Below are positions 9,152 through 18,122 of a stretch of 64,000 bases of DNA, in pieces. The notes under the pieces were generated by a model that worked only from the letters and a program-made list of their open reading frames with translations, did no database searches and had not been told where the DNA came from. Made by a program: the position numbers and the translations under genes. The stretch covers positions 1 through 64,000 of the forward strand of contig NZ_CP018172.1 of the NCBI RefSeq assembly GCF_001889605.1, written 5' to 3'. Position 1 is the first letter of the stretch. Each line of letters starts with the position of its first letter. Source of the stretch: Aquibium oceanicum (lineage in GTDB: Bacteria > Pseudomonadota > Alphaproteobacteria > Rhizobiales > Rhizobiaceae).

Positions 9152-9565
9152 ATGCTGACGATTGGAGAACTGTCGCGGGCAACCGGCGTCAAAATTCCTA
9201 CGATACGGTACTATGAACAGATGGGATTGATGGCTGCTGCCGAACGCTCCGGAGGCAACCAGCGGCGATATGAATCACATGATCGAGAGCGCCTGTCGTT
9301 TATCAAGCATGCTCGGGATCTGGGGTTCACAATCGAGGCCATCAGGGAGCTCCTGAAACTAAGCGCCCATCCCGACCGTCCTTGCGTGGATGCCGATGAA
9401 ATCGCCGTCCGGCAGCTTCAGGCCGTTCGCAACAAGATCGCCAAGCTCCGTCTTCTCGAGAAGGAGCTTGATCGCATGACGTCCCGCAACCACGACGACC
9501 AGATCAAACACTGCTACGTCCTGCGGTCTCTCGCCAACCACGACATGTGCGTGAGCGAACACTAG
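9152..9565 (+). CDS. MerR-family metal-responsive regulator (ZntR/CadR-like)
   Basis: The 137-residue protein has the MerR winged helix at residues 1-70 (MLTIGELSRATGVKIPTIRY) and a dimerisation helix at about 80-110. Metal-site cysteines are Cys78, Cys121 and Cys133. Cys78 aligns with the conserved first cysteine of MerR and ZntR, and the later two sit in the metal-binding loop and tail. Such regulators twist promoters with 19-bp spacers to switch on metal export. One such promoter stands before the P1B ATPase at 22404-22434 and is a likely target in trans. The ribosome site GGAGGA is strong. The ligand (Zn, Cd or Pb rather than Cu) is inferred. Confidence 0.85.
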   Translation: MLTIGELSRATGVKIPTIRYYEQMGLMAAAERSGGNQRRYESHDRERLSFIKHARDLGFTIEAIRELLKLSAHPDRPCVDADEIAVRQLQAVRNKIAKLRLLEKELDRMTSRNHDDQIKHCYVLRSLANHDMCVSEH

Positions 9566-9717
9566 TAGCGACCTCTGCGAAAATCCAAACGTCGGCTTCT
9601 CGCACGATCCCAGAAAGTTTTCTGAATTGCGGCGCGACGTCAGCCAGCGCCTCTTGCAAAAAGCGCTTTCCTAACTTTAAATGCAAATAAGTCGCAACTG
9701 CAAAACATGAGATCAAT

Positions 9718-11064
9718 ATGGCCGATCCGACGTCGGACGTCGCCAACGGCTGGAAGGGCAGGTCGAGTGCCCCTTCGATGTCCGATGTGCACCGGTCTGT
9801 GCCCGTGCAGGGCATGCACTCGTCCTGGCGCCGGGCCGCAGCCTTCATCGGTCCAGGCTATCTCGTCGCCGTCGGCTACATGGACCCCGGCAACTGGGCG
9901 ACGTCGATCGCAGGCGGATCGCGCTTCGGATACACCCTGCTCGTGGTGGCCCTGATCTCAAACATCATGGCGATCATCCTCCAATCCCTTTGCGCGCGGC
10001 TCGCCATCGCGTCCGGTAGGGACCTGGCGCAGGCTTGCAAGGATGCGTATCCAAAGTTCGTGTCGCGTACCCTGTGGGTGCTGGCCGAGATCGCGATCAT
10101 CGCGACCGACATCGCCGAGGTCATCGGAACGGCCATCGGCTTGAACCTGCTCTTTGGCATCCCGCTGGAAATTGGCGTCGTGATCACCGCGCTTGACGTT
10201 TTCCTCATTCTCTATCTGCAAAGGCTTGGCTTCCGCTGGGTCGAAGCTCTGGTGATCGCGCTGCTTGCCGTAATTGCCGTCTGCTTCGTGCTTCAGATTC
10301 TTCTGGCGGATCCAAACTGGGGCGACGTCATCCGCGGGTTCGCCCCGACCACCGAGATCGTCACCAATCCTGAATTGCTCTACCTCGCTCTCGGCATCCT
10401 CGGCGCGACGGTGATGCCGCATAACCTCTATCTCCACTGCGGGATCGTCCAGACGAGGAATTATGGCGACAGCCTGCCGGAAAAGCGCGAAGCGCTGAAG
10501 TTCGCCACGATCGACTCCACGGTCGCACTGATGTTTGCGCTCTGCGTGAATGCGTCGATCCTCATCCTTGCCGCCGCCACGTTCAACACGACCGGGAGGA
10601 CGGAAATCGCCGAATTGGGCCAGGCCCACAGCTTGCTGGCACCGATGCTCGGTGCGGCCATCGCGCCGACCTTGTTCGGAATCGCGCTCCTGTGCTGTGG
10701 CATAAACTCGACGGTGACGGCGACCCTGGCGGGACAGATCGTCATGGAAGGATTCCTCGATATCAAGCTGCCACCCTGGCTTCGCCGGCTCATCACGCGG
10801 GCGATCGCCATCATCCCGGCCGCGGCGATCACAATCTGGTACGGAGAGAGCGGCACCGCCCAGCTCCTGATCTTGACTCAGGTGATCCTCAGCCTTCAGC
10901 TGTCATTCGCCGTCTTTCCATTGGTGATGTTCACGGCCGACCGGAAAAAGATGGGTGAACTGGTGGCGCCCCGTGCGCTGGTCGCCGTCGCCTTCTTCAT
11001 CGCCTTTGCCATCGCTGCCCTGAACGTCAAACTGCTCTTTGACTTTCTTGCGTCCACGGCCTGA
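9718..11064 (+). CDS. mntH: NRAMP-family divalent metal transporter (MntH-like)
   Basis: NRAMP proteins import Mn(II), and sometimes Fe(II), with protons across the inner membrane. This 448-residue member has about 11 membrane helices and both metal-site motifs. These are DPGNW at residues 56-60 in helix 1 and MPHNLYLH at 233-240 in helix 6. It begins with a soluble extension of about 37 residues. The 150-bp leader has an A/T-rich stretch with two TGCAAA repeats about 16 bases apart just before the ATG, which may be a Mur/Fur-type site (weak inference). It follows the MerR gene but is separated from it. Mn import beside copper and zinc defences fits metal-stress compensation. Confidence 0.9.
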   Translation: MADPTSDVANGWKGRSSAPSMSDVHRSVPVQGMHSSWRRAAAFIGPGYLVAVGYMDPGNWATSIAGGSRFGYTLLVVALISNIMAIILQSLCARLAIASGRDLAQACKDAYPKFVSRTLWVLAEIAIIATDIAEVIGTAIGLNLLFGIPLEIGVVITALDVFLILYLQRLGFRWVEALVIALLAVIAVCFVLQILLADPNWGDVIRGFAPTTEIVTNPELLYLALGILGATVMPHNLYLHCGIVQTRNYGDSLPEKREALKFATIDSTVALMFALCVNASILILAAATFNTTGRTEIAELGQAHSLLAPMLGAAIAPTLFGIALLCCGINSTVTATLAGQIVMEGFLDIKLPPWLRRLITRAIAIIPAAAITIWYGESGTAQLLILTQVILSLQLSFAVFPLVMFTADRKKMGELVAPRALVAVAFFIAFAIAALNVKLLFDFLASTA

Positions 11065-11075
11065 TCCCGGCGCCC

Positions 11076-11573
11076 TCACGCCTCTGTGTCGTCCTCGAAC
11101 CGGCAGAAGTAGGTCACCCGATCGGCGGCGCCGTTGGATGAAGGAACGTTACGCAGAATGACCTTGACGACCGAGCTGCTCGCGGGCGCGACTATATTCC
11201 CGGCAATCGTCACCGTCGGATGGTCATCCGGGATGAGCTCGAAGGCTGTCTCGTCCCCGCGGGTCTGGCCGAAACGGACCGTCCCTGTATCGTAGTCGCC
11301 CTCCGCGGCATAGGTCGTCTCCATCCTCCTTTGATCCAGGAACAGATAGTATTCCATGTCCGAACCGAACGGCACTCGGCCCCAAAGCAATGCGTCGGCC
11401 TTCTCACGGGACGGCCTGATGCGCCGCACGAGCGCATCACAGTCCGCGGAGGAAGGTACTGCTCCTTGCTCTGGAAACCACAGGAACACTCCCGTCGGCG
11501 CCTTTGCCAAAGCCGGTAAAACGCCGGCAAGCGATGCCGCAAGCAAAACGGCGATTGTCTGCCTTAGCCGCAT
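11076..11573 (-). CDS. Secreted protein of unknown function
   Basis: The 165-residue product has an N-terminal signal peptide (RQTIAVLLAASLAGVLPALA). Its mature domain has two cysteines (SADCDALVRR and TYFCRFED) placed to form one disulfide. I do not recognise the family. It converges on mntH, with only 11 bases between the two stops, and lies downstream of the EEP-family gene. Confidence 0.65.
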   Translation of the reverse strand: MRLRQTIAVLLAASLAGVLPALAKAPTGVFLWFPEQGAVPSSADCDALVRRIRPSREKADALLWGRVPFGSDMEYYLFLDQRRMETTYAAEGDYDTGTVRFGQTRGDETAFELIPDDHPTVTIAGNIVAPASSSVVKVILRNVPSSNGAADRVTYFCRFEDDTEA

Positions 11574-11643
11574 GCTCGCCTTCCGATCCGCGCGTCTTGA
11601 TGCATCCGCTCACCGTACCTGAAGTTGGGATCGATGGCCTGTC

Positions 11644-12623
11644 CTATGGAAGTGTGAGCCTCGCAATGACTGGAAGGTGATTTGAGCCAAATTTTGGCCC
11701 CATCGCCAAGCTGTCCAATCCCACCGCCGGCGACAGCACGATGCGATCGATTGGTGTCCCGAGCTGCGTCCACGATCCGAACCTTATGCTGAATCGGGTC
11801 GGCAGGGGCCACCATCGGGATTCAGTCGTCCTGTAACCCGTGGAGGACAACAGGTTTTTGAAGAAGGGAGACCACGAGGCGGTGTTCCAGTCTCCCGCGA
11901 CGACAACGGGGGTGTCGTGCCGTTCCGACCTGAGCGCCTGTGCAAGATCACGCAGATAGGCCGACCGCTCGCGCCACATGCGTGGACTTCTCGGCGTCTG
12001 CGGATGAACCGCATAGACGATGAGGGTCCGGCCTCCCACAAGCAGTTCATAGCGGACGGCAAACCTACCGCCCGTGTCGGCACTCTCAGGAGAAACGGTT
12101 CTCTCGGTCAGGATCGGAAATCGGCTGAATAGCTTCATGTCCGTGTTGGCGTGCAGGTCGCGACTGCTTTCGAATGGCCAGACGCCGCTGGCCGCCAACG
12201 CGTCCTGCCATCGCGGCGTCATCTCCTGAAGCACCAGGATGTCGGCGGCCGAGACTAATGGGAGTGAGAGAAAGTCCGCCGGATCGGGGTTATCGACATA
12301 GACATTGGCGGTCACTACGGTCAACGGCGCACCGATTTGTGCACTAGCAGGCGGTGGCAAAAAAAGAATGGGAACAAACCGCTTAGCAGCGCTAGTGTCC
12401 CGAAAAGTGCCGCGACGACGTGGCGGAAGGCTAGGCTAAGAACAAACAGGCAGGTCGCGAGGAACAGTAGATGCGGGCGCAGGAAGTTTGCCAGATCAGC
12501 AATCCACATGGTTGTCGCGAGAGCCATCGATACCAACGATGCTGCGGAAAACCCCGTGCACAGGACTGCCATCGCGACGATACCCGCCGTATGAAGCTTA
12601 CTTTTTGAAAGCGTATCTAGCAT
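11644..12623 (-). pseudogene. Membrane-anchored endonuclease/exonuclease/phosphatase-family protein, frameshift at T7 run
   Basis: The N-terminal part, from ATG 12623, contains three membrane helices (IVAMAVLCTGFSAASLVSMA, then LLFLATCLFVLSLAF and VVAALFGTLALLSGLF). The second part is an EEP domain with TVVTANVYVDN, ADILVLQEM, VVVAGDWNTASWS and the closing SNHLPVIARL, giving the Asn, Glu, Asp and His of the metal-dependent active site. The two join if one T is added to a seven-base run at 12359-12365 (GLFPFFFLPPPASA). The layout matches membrane-anchored EEP proteins of rhizobia. The substrate, whether nucleic acid, phospholipid or sugar phosphate, is unknown. The frameshift is probably a homopolymer error, though a slipped phase switch is possible. 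Confidence 0.75.
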
Positions 12624-12843
12624 TCTGCAGCCGCAAGACGGTCGGGACGATGAAGGAATAGTTCCTCTTCCTCGCTCTTGCCAGTGAGTCAAACTAACGC
12701 GGTGTCCTACGCCAGATCGCGCTTGAACCTCTAGCACCTTGAGATTGTATGCTGAGCTGGAGCGAGACCTATCGACCGGCTGGGACAAGAAACCCGGACA
12801 CGTCGCTCACCCTGTGCTCAACAGCGATCGGAGAGTGACCTGA

Positions 12844-13572
12844 GTGTCAGTGGACGTTTTGAACGGTCATATCCTGGTGGTTGACGACCATCAGGACATT
12901 CGAGACCTGGTCGCCGGGCTGCTTGCCAAAGAAGGATACCGTGTTAGCGCTGCCGCGGATGGACGACAAATGCGTCGGCAGCTCATCGAAAGCAGTGTCG
13001 ACCTTGTCGTTCTCGATCTCATGTTGCCAGGAGAGGACGGGCTCACCCTTTGTCGCGATCTCAGAGCCACGACTAACATTCCGGTTGTCATGCTAACCGC
13101 GAAAGGTGAAGAATTTGATCGCGTCCTCGGTCTCGAGATGGGTGCTGACGACTATCTGACAAAGCCTTTTGGCGGCAGGGAACTCGTGGCCAGGATCCGC
13201 GCGGTCCTCAGAAGGACACGATCCGTTCCCGCAGGAGCTCGAGGTCAAACCGCGTGCGTGTGGCGGTTCGATCGCTGGACATTCGATACGGCGACGCGCT
13301 CTCTCAAATCGACAAACGACGCGCTGCTTTCCTTGAGCACCGCCGAGTTTAACCTGCTGAAAGTATTCGTTGAGCGGCCGCAGATCGTGCTCACGCGAGA
13401 TCAACTCCTCGATTTGACCCGGGGCCGTGAGTCCGAATTCATTGATCGCAGCATCGACACCCGGATCAGCAGGTTGCGGCGGAAGATCGAGGAGGATCCC
13501 CAAGACCCACAAATCCTCAAGACCGTGTGGGGCGACGGCTATGTTTTTGCAGCCGAGGTATCGCGTGGATGA
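12844..13572 (+). CDS. OmpR-family response regulator
   Basis: The 242-residue protein has a receiver domain at residues 8-125. It carries the acidic pair in VVDDHQD, the phospho-acceptor Asp in VVLDLMLPGEDG, Thr in MLTAKGE and Lys in LTKPFGGREL. A winged-helix DNA-binding domain follows, with LSTAEFNLLKVF and DTRISRLRRKIEEDP. The start is GTG at 12844. Its stop overlaps the kinase ATG (ATGA), so the pair is translationally coupled. It lies upstream of the CDF-SPFH operon, from which an IS has separated it, and may control that operon or the adjacent envelope genes (inference). Confidence 0.92.
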   Translation: MSVDVLNGHILVVDDHQDIRDLVAGLLAKEGYRVSAAADGRQMRRQLIESSVDLVVLDLMLPGEDGLTLCRDLRATTNIPVVMLTAKGEEFDRVLGLEMGADDYLTKPFGGRELVARIRAVLRRTRSVPAGARGQTACVWRFDRWTFDTATRSLKSTNDALLSLSTAEFNLLKVFVERPQIVLTRDQLLDLTRGRESEFIDRSIDTRISRLRRKIEEDPQDPQILKTVWGDGYVFAAEVSRG

Positions 13573-15005
13573 TCGGTTTGCTCCCGAAAAGCCTGAGCGG
13601 CCGGACAGTTGTCATTCTCGTGACGGGCCTTATCGCGACGCATATCGTCACCCTCCTCGTGCTGTCAGAAGATAGAGTTGAATCGTTGACGCGCACTGAA
13701 GAGCAACACATCGCCCAGCATATTGCGTCCATTGCGAATATTGTTTCAGACGTTCCAAGCGAGTGGAGGGATCGGATTGTTCGTTCCTCTGATGGCCACC
13801 TGTTCAACGTCAGAATAACTGAGGACGGCACCAACAGCACGCTTCAACCTATTGGCAGAAGCAGCAGCACACTGGCCGATCTGTTGTTGCGACAGGTTCG
13901 ACCGGGCACGGACGAACCGATATCAGTGGACATAAGTGACGCTAACCCCGGCAATACGCCGCTTGCGCCAGATAGCTGGCGCCGGTGGCTGGGTTCGCGG
14001 CTCAGTCGTCTCGCCTATGGGCACGACCGCGACCAGGCTGTCCTGGTGTCGGTTCCGCTGTCAGAGGGCCAAAGGCTCAATTTCTCGACATCGATGCCGC
14101 TCGCTTCGGCGCCTGGATGGGAGCGACAGCTGGCGGTCACCGGGGCCTTTTTGATCATCGTGTTGGCGCTTTCGCTGTGGGCCATCAGGAAGATGTCGAG
14201 CCCACTTGCTTTGTTTGCGCACGCCGCCACCACGTTCGCTCGGAATGTCTATGCTCCGTCCTTGCCCGAGACAGGTCCGAGTGAAGTCCGGGAAGCCGCC
14301 CGGGCGTTCAACAACATGCAGAAGCGGGTCCTGCAGACGATCGAAGGGCGTGCCCAAATGCTGGGGGCAATCTCCCACGATTTGCGTACACCTCTAACGA
14401 CAATTCGTCTTCGGGCGGAGAGTTTGGACGATTCCGAGGTCCGGCATCGCATCCTCGCGGCTATCGAGGAGATGGACGCGATGCTTGCCTCCACGCTGGC
14501 TTTTGCCAGGGAGGGCACCGCGCAGGAGGAACTGCAGGCAACGGATATCGGATCCCTGTTGGAGGCGATCTGCAGCGATTTGTCGGACATCGGGCACGAC
14601 GTCAGCTTTGTGCCTTGCGGCACAATCGTCGCTGCATGCCGCCCACTGGCTTTGAAGCGAGCGTTGTCCAATCTCATCGACAACGCGGTCAAATATGGGG
14701 AGCGCGCTCAGGTGGTTGCCAAGGTCCGGGAAGGGATGATCGACATCAGCATCACCGATCAAGGTCCCGGAGTCCCGGATGAAGAGTTGGAGCGCATATT
14801 CCAACCGTTCTACCGCATTGAAAGCTCAAGGAACCGCAACACCGGTGGCGCGGGCCTCGGACTGGCCATCGCCCAGATGGCTCTGGACATGCACGGCGGA
14901 TCTATCCAACTGGAAAACCGCGGCGAAGCCGGCGGTCTTTGCGTACGGGTCCTGATGCCAGTAGGGACAAACGTCGCCAATCGCGGGGCCGCCCCAAGGC
15001 ATTGA
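13569..15005 (+). CDS. EnvZ-like sensor histidine kinase
   Basis: The kinase starts at ATG 13569, overlapping the regulator stop, and has 478 residues. It has two membrane helices (TVVILVTGLIATHIVTLLVL and LAVTGAFLIIVLALSLWAI) that bracket a periplasmic sensor region of about 130 residues, then a HAMP linker. The H-box AISHDLRTPLTTIR has the phospho-accepting His. The ATPase has LIDNAVKYG (N-box), DQGPGVP (G1) and GGAGLGLAIAQM (G2). The proline-containing H-box and overall size are those of EnvZ-type kinases. The periplasmic domain has no recognisable metal motif, so the signal is unknown. Confidence 0.92.
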   Translation: MIGLLPKSLSGRTVVILVTGLIATHIVTLLVLSEDRVESLTRTEEQHIAQHIASIANIVSDVPSEWRDRIVRSSDGHLFNVRITEDGTNSTLQPIGRSSSTLADLLLRQVRPGTDEPISVDISDANPGNTPLAPDSWRRWLGSRLSRLAYGHDRDQAVLVSVPLSEGQRLNFSTSMPLASAPGWERQLAVTGAFLIIVLALSLWAIRKMSSPLALFAHAATTFARNVYAPSLPETGPSEVREAARAFNNMQKRVLQTIEGRAQMLGAISHDLRTPLTTIRLRAESLDDSEVRHRILAAIEEMDAMLASTLAFAREGTAQEELQATDIGSLLEAICSDLSDIGHDVSFVPCGTIVAACRPLALKRALSNLIDNAVKYGERAQVVAKVREGMIDISITDQGPGVPDEELERIFQPFYRIESSRNRNTGGAGLGLAIAQMALDMHGGSIQLENRGEAGGLCVRVLMPVGTNVANRGAAPRH

Positions 15006-15102
15006 TCTCGCCAGCCACGCAAGTAGCCGGCTTCAATGCGCTGTGACGTTGCCCCCTAGCGTGCCCTCGGTTTGAACTGGACTCCGTCGAAAGGAGACGG
15101 AG

Positions 15103-15366
15103 ATGAAGAGAAGCCGGTTCACGGAAGACCAGATCATTGGCGTGCTGAAGGAGCACCAGGCGGGGATCCCGACGGCGGAGTTGTGCCGCAAGCACGGGAT
15201 ATCGGACGCGACGTTCTACAACTGGCGTAGCCGCTATGGCGGGATGGAGGTCTCGGACGCGCGACGGCTGAAGAGCCTTGAGGACGAGAACCGCAGGCTG
15301 AAGAAGCTGCTGGCGGAATCGATGCTGGATGTCGCGACGCTGAAGGAAGCGCTGGGAAAGTTCTGA
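15103..15366 (+). CDS. IS3-family transposase OrfA
   Basis: This 87-residue protein has the OrfA helix-turn-helix ([20 protein letters not shown] and [18 protein letters not shown]) and a leucine-zipper helix ([15 protein letters not shown]). It binds the IS ends. Near its 3' end the slippery heptamer GGGAAAG (15354-15360) is in the correct register (G GGA AAG) for -1 frameshifting into orfB, just before the stop. Confidence 0.93.
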   Translation: MKRSRFTEDQIIGVLKEHQAGIPTAELCRKHGISDATFYNWRSRYGGMEVSDARRLKSLEDENRRLKKLLAESMLDVATLKEALGKF

Positions 15367-15389
15367 CGCCCAGGACAAGGAAGCGCTTC

Positions 15390-16211
15390 GTGACCTGGGC
15401 GATCGAAGAGAAGTGCTACTCGCAGCGGCGCGCCTGCGGTCTGGTCGGGCTTGATCCGAAGACCTTCCGCTATGCGTCGCGGCGTGCGGACGACACTGCC
15501 GTTCGGGTGCGGCTGAAGGAATTGGCGCTTGAGCGGCGGCGGTTTGGATATCGTCGGCTGCACATCCTGCTGCGGCGGGAAGGGATCGAGCTGAACCACA
15601 AGAAGCTGTTCCGGCTCTATCGCGAGGAGCGGCTGACGGTGAAGAAGCGCGGCGGCCGCAAGCGGGCGCTGGGCACGCGGGCGCCGATGATGCTGCCGCA
15701 GGGGCCGAACCAGCGGTGGAGCCTGGACTTCGTCTCCGACATGCTGGCCGATGGCAGGCGCTTCCGCGTCCTGGTGGTGGTCGACAACTTCACCCGCGAG
15801 TGCCTGGCGCTCGTGGTCGACACGTCGCTGTCGGGCATGCGGGTGGCGCGGGAACTAGACGCGATTGCCGAGGCGCGCGGCAGGCCGCTGATGATCGTGT
15901 CCGACAACGGCACCGATCTGACGTCGCGCGCGATCCTGCAGTGGCAGGAGGACAACCGCGTCGAGTGGCACTACATCGCGCCCGGCAAGCCTACCCAGAA
16001 CGGCTTTGTCGAGAGCCTGAACGGCCGCTTCCGCGACGAATGCCTCAACGAGCACCTGTTCCGTGGCATGGCAGCAGCACGTCGCACCATCGAAGAATGG
16101 AGGATCGACTACAACGAGCATCGGCCGCACACGAGCCTGCGTGGCCTCACACCGAACGAGTTTGCAACCCGGTCCAGATCGGACCACAAGGAGAACAGAG
16201 TCCAGTTATGA
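15390..16211 (+). CDS. IS3-family transposase OrfB (DDE catalytic part)
   Basis: OrfB has 273 residues if started at GTG 15390, but it is more likely made as an OrfAB fusion by -1 slippage at 15354-15360, since its frame is open back through that point. It has an IS3-type N-terminal helical region ([16 protein letters not shown]) and an RNase-H-fold core. The core carries Asp in [14 protein letters not shown], Asp in [11 protein letters not shown] and Glu in [18 protein letters not shown], the full DDE triad. The C-terminal [19 protein letters not shown] is diagnostic. Confidence 0.94.
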   Translation: MTWAIEEKCYSQRRACGLVGLDPKTFRYASRRADDTAVRVRLKELALERRRFGYRRLHILLRREGIELNHKKLFRLYREERLTVKKRGGRKRALGTRAPMMLPQGPNQRWSLDFVSDMLADGRRFRVLVVVDNFTRECLALVVDTSLSGMRVARELDAIAEARGRPLMIVSDNGTDLTSRAILQWQEDNRVEWHYIAPGKPTQNGFVESLNGRFRDECLNEHLFRGMAAARRTIEEWRIDYNEHRPHTSLRGLTPNEFATRSRSDHKENRVQL

Positions 16212-16237
16212 ACGAGGGCTGATCGGGGGCAACGTCA

Positions 16238-16551
16238 GCTGGTGACCAACGGACCGGAATGATCGCTTCCGCGTCAACCGACGGGCGGTGCTTCAGAAAG
16301 TGTTGCAGAATGTGTCAGAGTCCTGTCCTGACAAATTCCGTCATGACCGGGCGAGGTTGCGACGAACTCCTGTAAATTCTGTCGTGTATGTGCGGCGCAG
16401 CACTGTGGTTCTCCGTTCGGTTGTGAACAGGGGGAGATGTCATCAGCCGTTCTCCGACGCCGTTGACCCAGCCCCCTTTGTCTCGCCGTTTCTCCCGAAG
16501 GAGTGGTCGCGGCCGCCGAACCTGTTACCATTTCGCGAGAGTCGACCGACG
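16238..16551 (+). other. Intergenic leader of the CDF-SPFH operon
   Basis: About 310 bases between the IS right end and the proposed start of the CDF-SPFH gene. The downstream frame is open back to 16288, but the residues it would encode are Arg/Pro-rich and unlike the family, so I treat it as leader. I see no convincing sigma-70 promoter or operator here. Confidence 0.4.
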
Positions 16552-18099
16552 ATGGATCGTAAAGAGCGCACCGTATTCGTTACGATCCTCATCAACGGAC
16601 TCCTGATCCTTTTCAAGTTCTGGTTATCAGCAGCTTCCGGAAGCCTGGCGCTCCGGTCCAGCGCCATTCATTCCCTCGCGGATCTCGCGATCGGCGTGTT
16701 CGTTCTGATAGGTCTGTTCCTGAGCCGTTCGAATCTGGCGGCAGCCGCGCAACACGGGGCTCGCGCCGTGGAAAATTGGGTGGCGCTCCTTGTTTCGGTG
16801 GCGATCTTCTATGTCGGGCTGGACATTGTCGGGGAGGTCCTTGCAGGCGACCCTCCCGATTTGAGGAACCTTGGGCCTATCACCCTGGCCTCTCTCGTTA
16901 CCGTCGTGGTTGCCTACGTTATTGCCCGCTACAAGCTCTATGTGGGCCGCCAGACAGATTCCCCGGCATTGATTGCCAGCGGCTACCACTCTCAAGTCGA
17001 CATATATGCGTCGATTGTCGTTGTCGCAGGCTTGGGAGGCGCCGCTCTCGGCCTGGAGAACCTAGACACGGCGGCAGCGGCCATCGTCGTCGTCATGATT
17101 TTTCTCTCTGGATTCGAGATCGCCGCTGCTGCGATCACTGCGCTGCGGCGTCGTGAGCAGCTGCACGTGGAAGCCGAGGACGCACACGGTCACCTCCATA
17201 GCCGCGGCTGGTTGCGCATTTATGCTCCTATCGCATCACTCGCCTTGATAGCTCTCTATTTCTTGACCGGCATCTACACGGTCCAGCCTGGGGAAGTGGC
17301 GGTGGTGAGGCGCTTTGGAAAGGTGATCGAAGAGGCCGGGCCTGGAATGCACTATCGCTGGCCAAGCCCGATCGAGACCGTCGACGTGGTTGCGCTCGAT
17401 CTGGTGAGACGAATCGAGACCGGCCCTCTCCAGATGCTGACGGGCGACGAGAACCTCATCTCTGTCCGGGCGAGCGTTCAGTTCTCAGTCGGCGACGCTT
17501 CGGCATTCGTTCTCAATGTATCCGCGCCGGACGACCTCGTCCTGCAAGCCGGCGTGGGAGCCCTGCGCCAGAGCGTTGGTGAGGACGCGGTTGACGCTGT
17601 CCTCACGGTCGACAAGACCGCCATACAGGAAAAAGCCGTGAAGGCTACCCAGGCATCGCTCGACCGGAATGCTGCGGGGATCCGGGTCGTCGGCGTGCAA
17701 TTGCTCGAGAGCGCGCCGCCCCCCGAAGTGGCTGATGCATTTCGCGACGTCGCGAGCGCGCGGGAAGATCGCAACACCTTCGTCAACGAGGCGCTCGCCT
17801 ACCGCAACGAGGTTCTGCCGACCGCGCGCGGCGACGCCGACACCGCGCGGCAGGCTGCGCGAGCCTATGCAGCTGAAAAGCTCGCCACATCCGCGGGAGA
17901 TGCCGCGAATTTCGAATCGCGGCGACAAGCCTACGCGGCGGCACCGGATATCACCCGCCAGCGCCTCTACCTCGAGGCCGTGGAGAAATCGCTGGCGGGC
18001 GCCAAGAAATTCGTGATGGACCCGACGATCATCCCGCAATCGACGGATCTTTGGATAACACAACCGGGCAAGCCTCAACTGCTGCCCCCAATGCAATAG
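16552..18099 (+). CDS. Fusion of a CDF-type metal-transporter membrane domain and an HflK-like SPFH domain
   Basis: I take ATG 16552 as the start, giving 515 residues. Residues 1-205 form a six-helix cation-diffusion-facilitator membrane domain. Both ligand pairs of the transport site are present: HSLAD in helix 2 and HSQVD in helix 5 (HxxxD each). The cytosolic CDF C-terminal domain is absent. Instead, after a short His-rich linker (AEDAHGHLHSRG), a membrane helix (PIASLALIALYFLTGIYTV) leads into an HflK-type SPFH domain (QPGEVAVVRRFGKVIEEAGP, GMHYRWPSPIETVD) and a long helical tail. SPFH HflK normally forms a cage with HflC around FtsH. Two more SPFH genes follow. The natural inference is a transporter built into a membrane cage. 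No FtsH is nearby. Confidence 0.85.
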   Translation: MDRKERTVFVTILINGLLILFKFWLSAASGSLALRSSAIHSLADLAIGVFVLIGLFLSRSNLAAAAQHGARAVENWVALLVSVAIFYVGLDIVGEVLAGDPPDLRNLGPITLASLVTVVVAYVIARYKLYVGRQTDSPALIASGYHSQVDIYASIVVVAGLGGAALGLENLDTAAAAIVVVMIFLSGFEIAAAAITALRRREQLHVEAEDAHGHLHSRGWLRIYAPIASLALIALYFLTGIYTVQPGEVAVVRRFGKVIEEAGPGMHYRWPSPIETVDVVALDLVRRIETGPLQMLTGDENLISVRASVQFSVGDASAFVLNVSAPDDLVLQAGVGALRQSVGEDAVDAVLTVDKTAIQEKAVKATQASLDRNAAGIRVVGVQLLESAPPPEVADAFRDVASAREDRNTFVNEALAYRNEVLPTARGDADTARQAARAYAAEKLATSAGDAANFESRRQAYAAAPDITRQRLYLEAVEKSLAGAKKFVMDPTIIPQSTDLWITQPGKPQLLPPMQ

Positions 18100-18122
18100 G
18101 GTCGGGCGAGGACGATTACGAA

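Larger units (their letters stand above)
15044..16237 (+). mobile_element. Complete IS3-family insertion sequence (IS407-like), TSD GCTG
   Basis: The 1194-bp element has about 40-bp imperfect terminal inverted repeats. The left end begins TGACGTTGCCCCC at 15044, and the right end is its complement, finishing at 16237. Both inner ends contain AACTGGACTC. It is flanked by a perfect 4-bp direct repeat, GCTG, at 15040-15043 and 16238-16241, the duplication length typical of the IS407 group. Two overlapping-frame transposase genes fill it. Nothing is broken inside it, so it may be active. It inserted between the sensor kinase gene and the CDF-SPFH operon. Confidence 0.93.

Noticed and set aside
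9566-9717. Manganese riboswitch before mntH
   Set aside because: The leader has none of the conserved helices of the yybP-ykoY class. Only a weak A/T-rich protein-site candidate is visible.
16288-16551. N-terminal extension of the CDF-SPFH protein
   Set aside because: The extra 88 residues are Arg/Pro/Ser-rich with no helix or motif, while ATG 16552 gives the normal CDF start just before helix 1.
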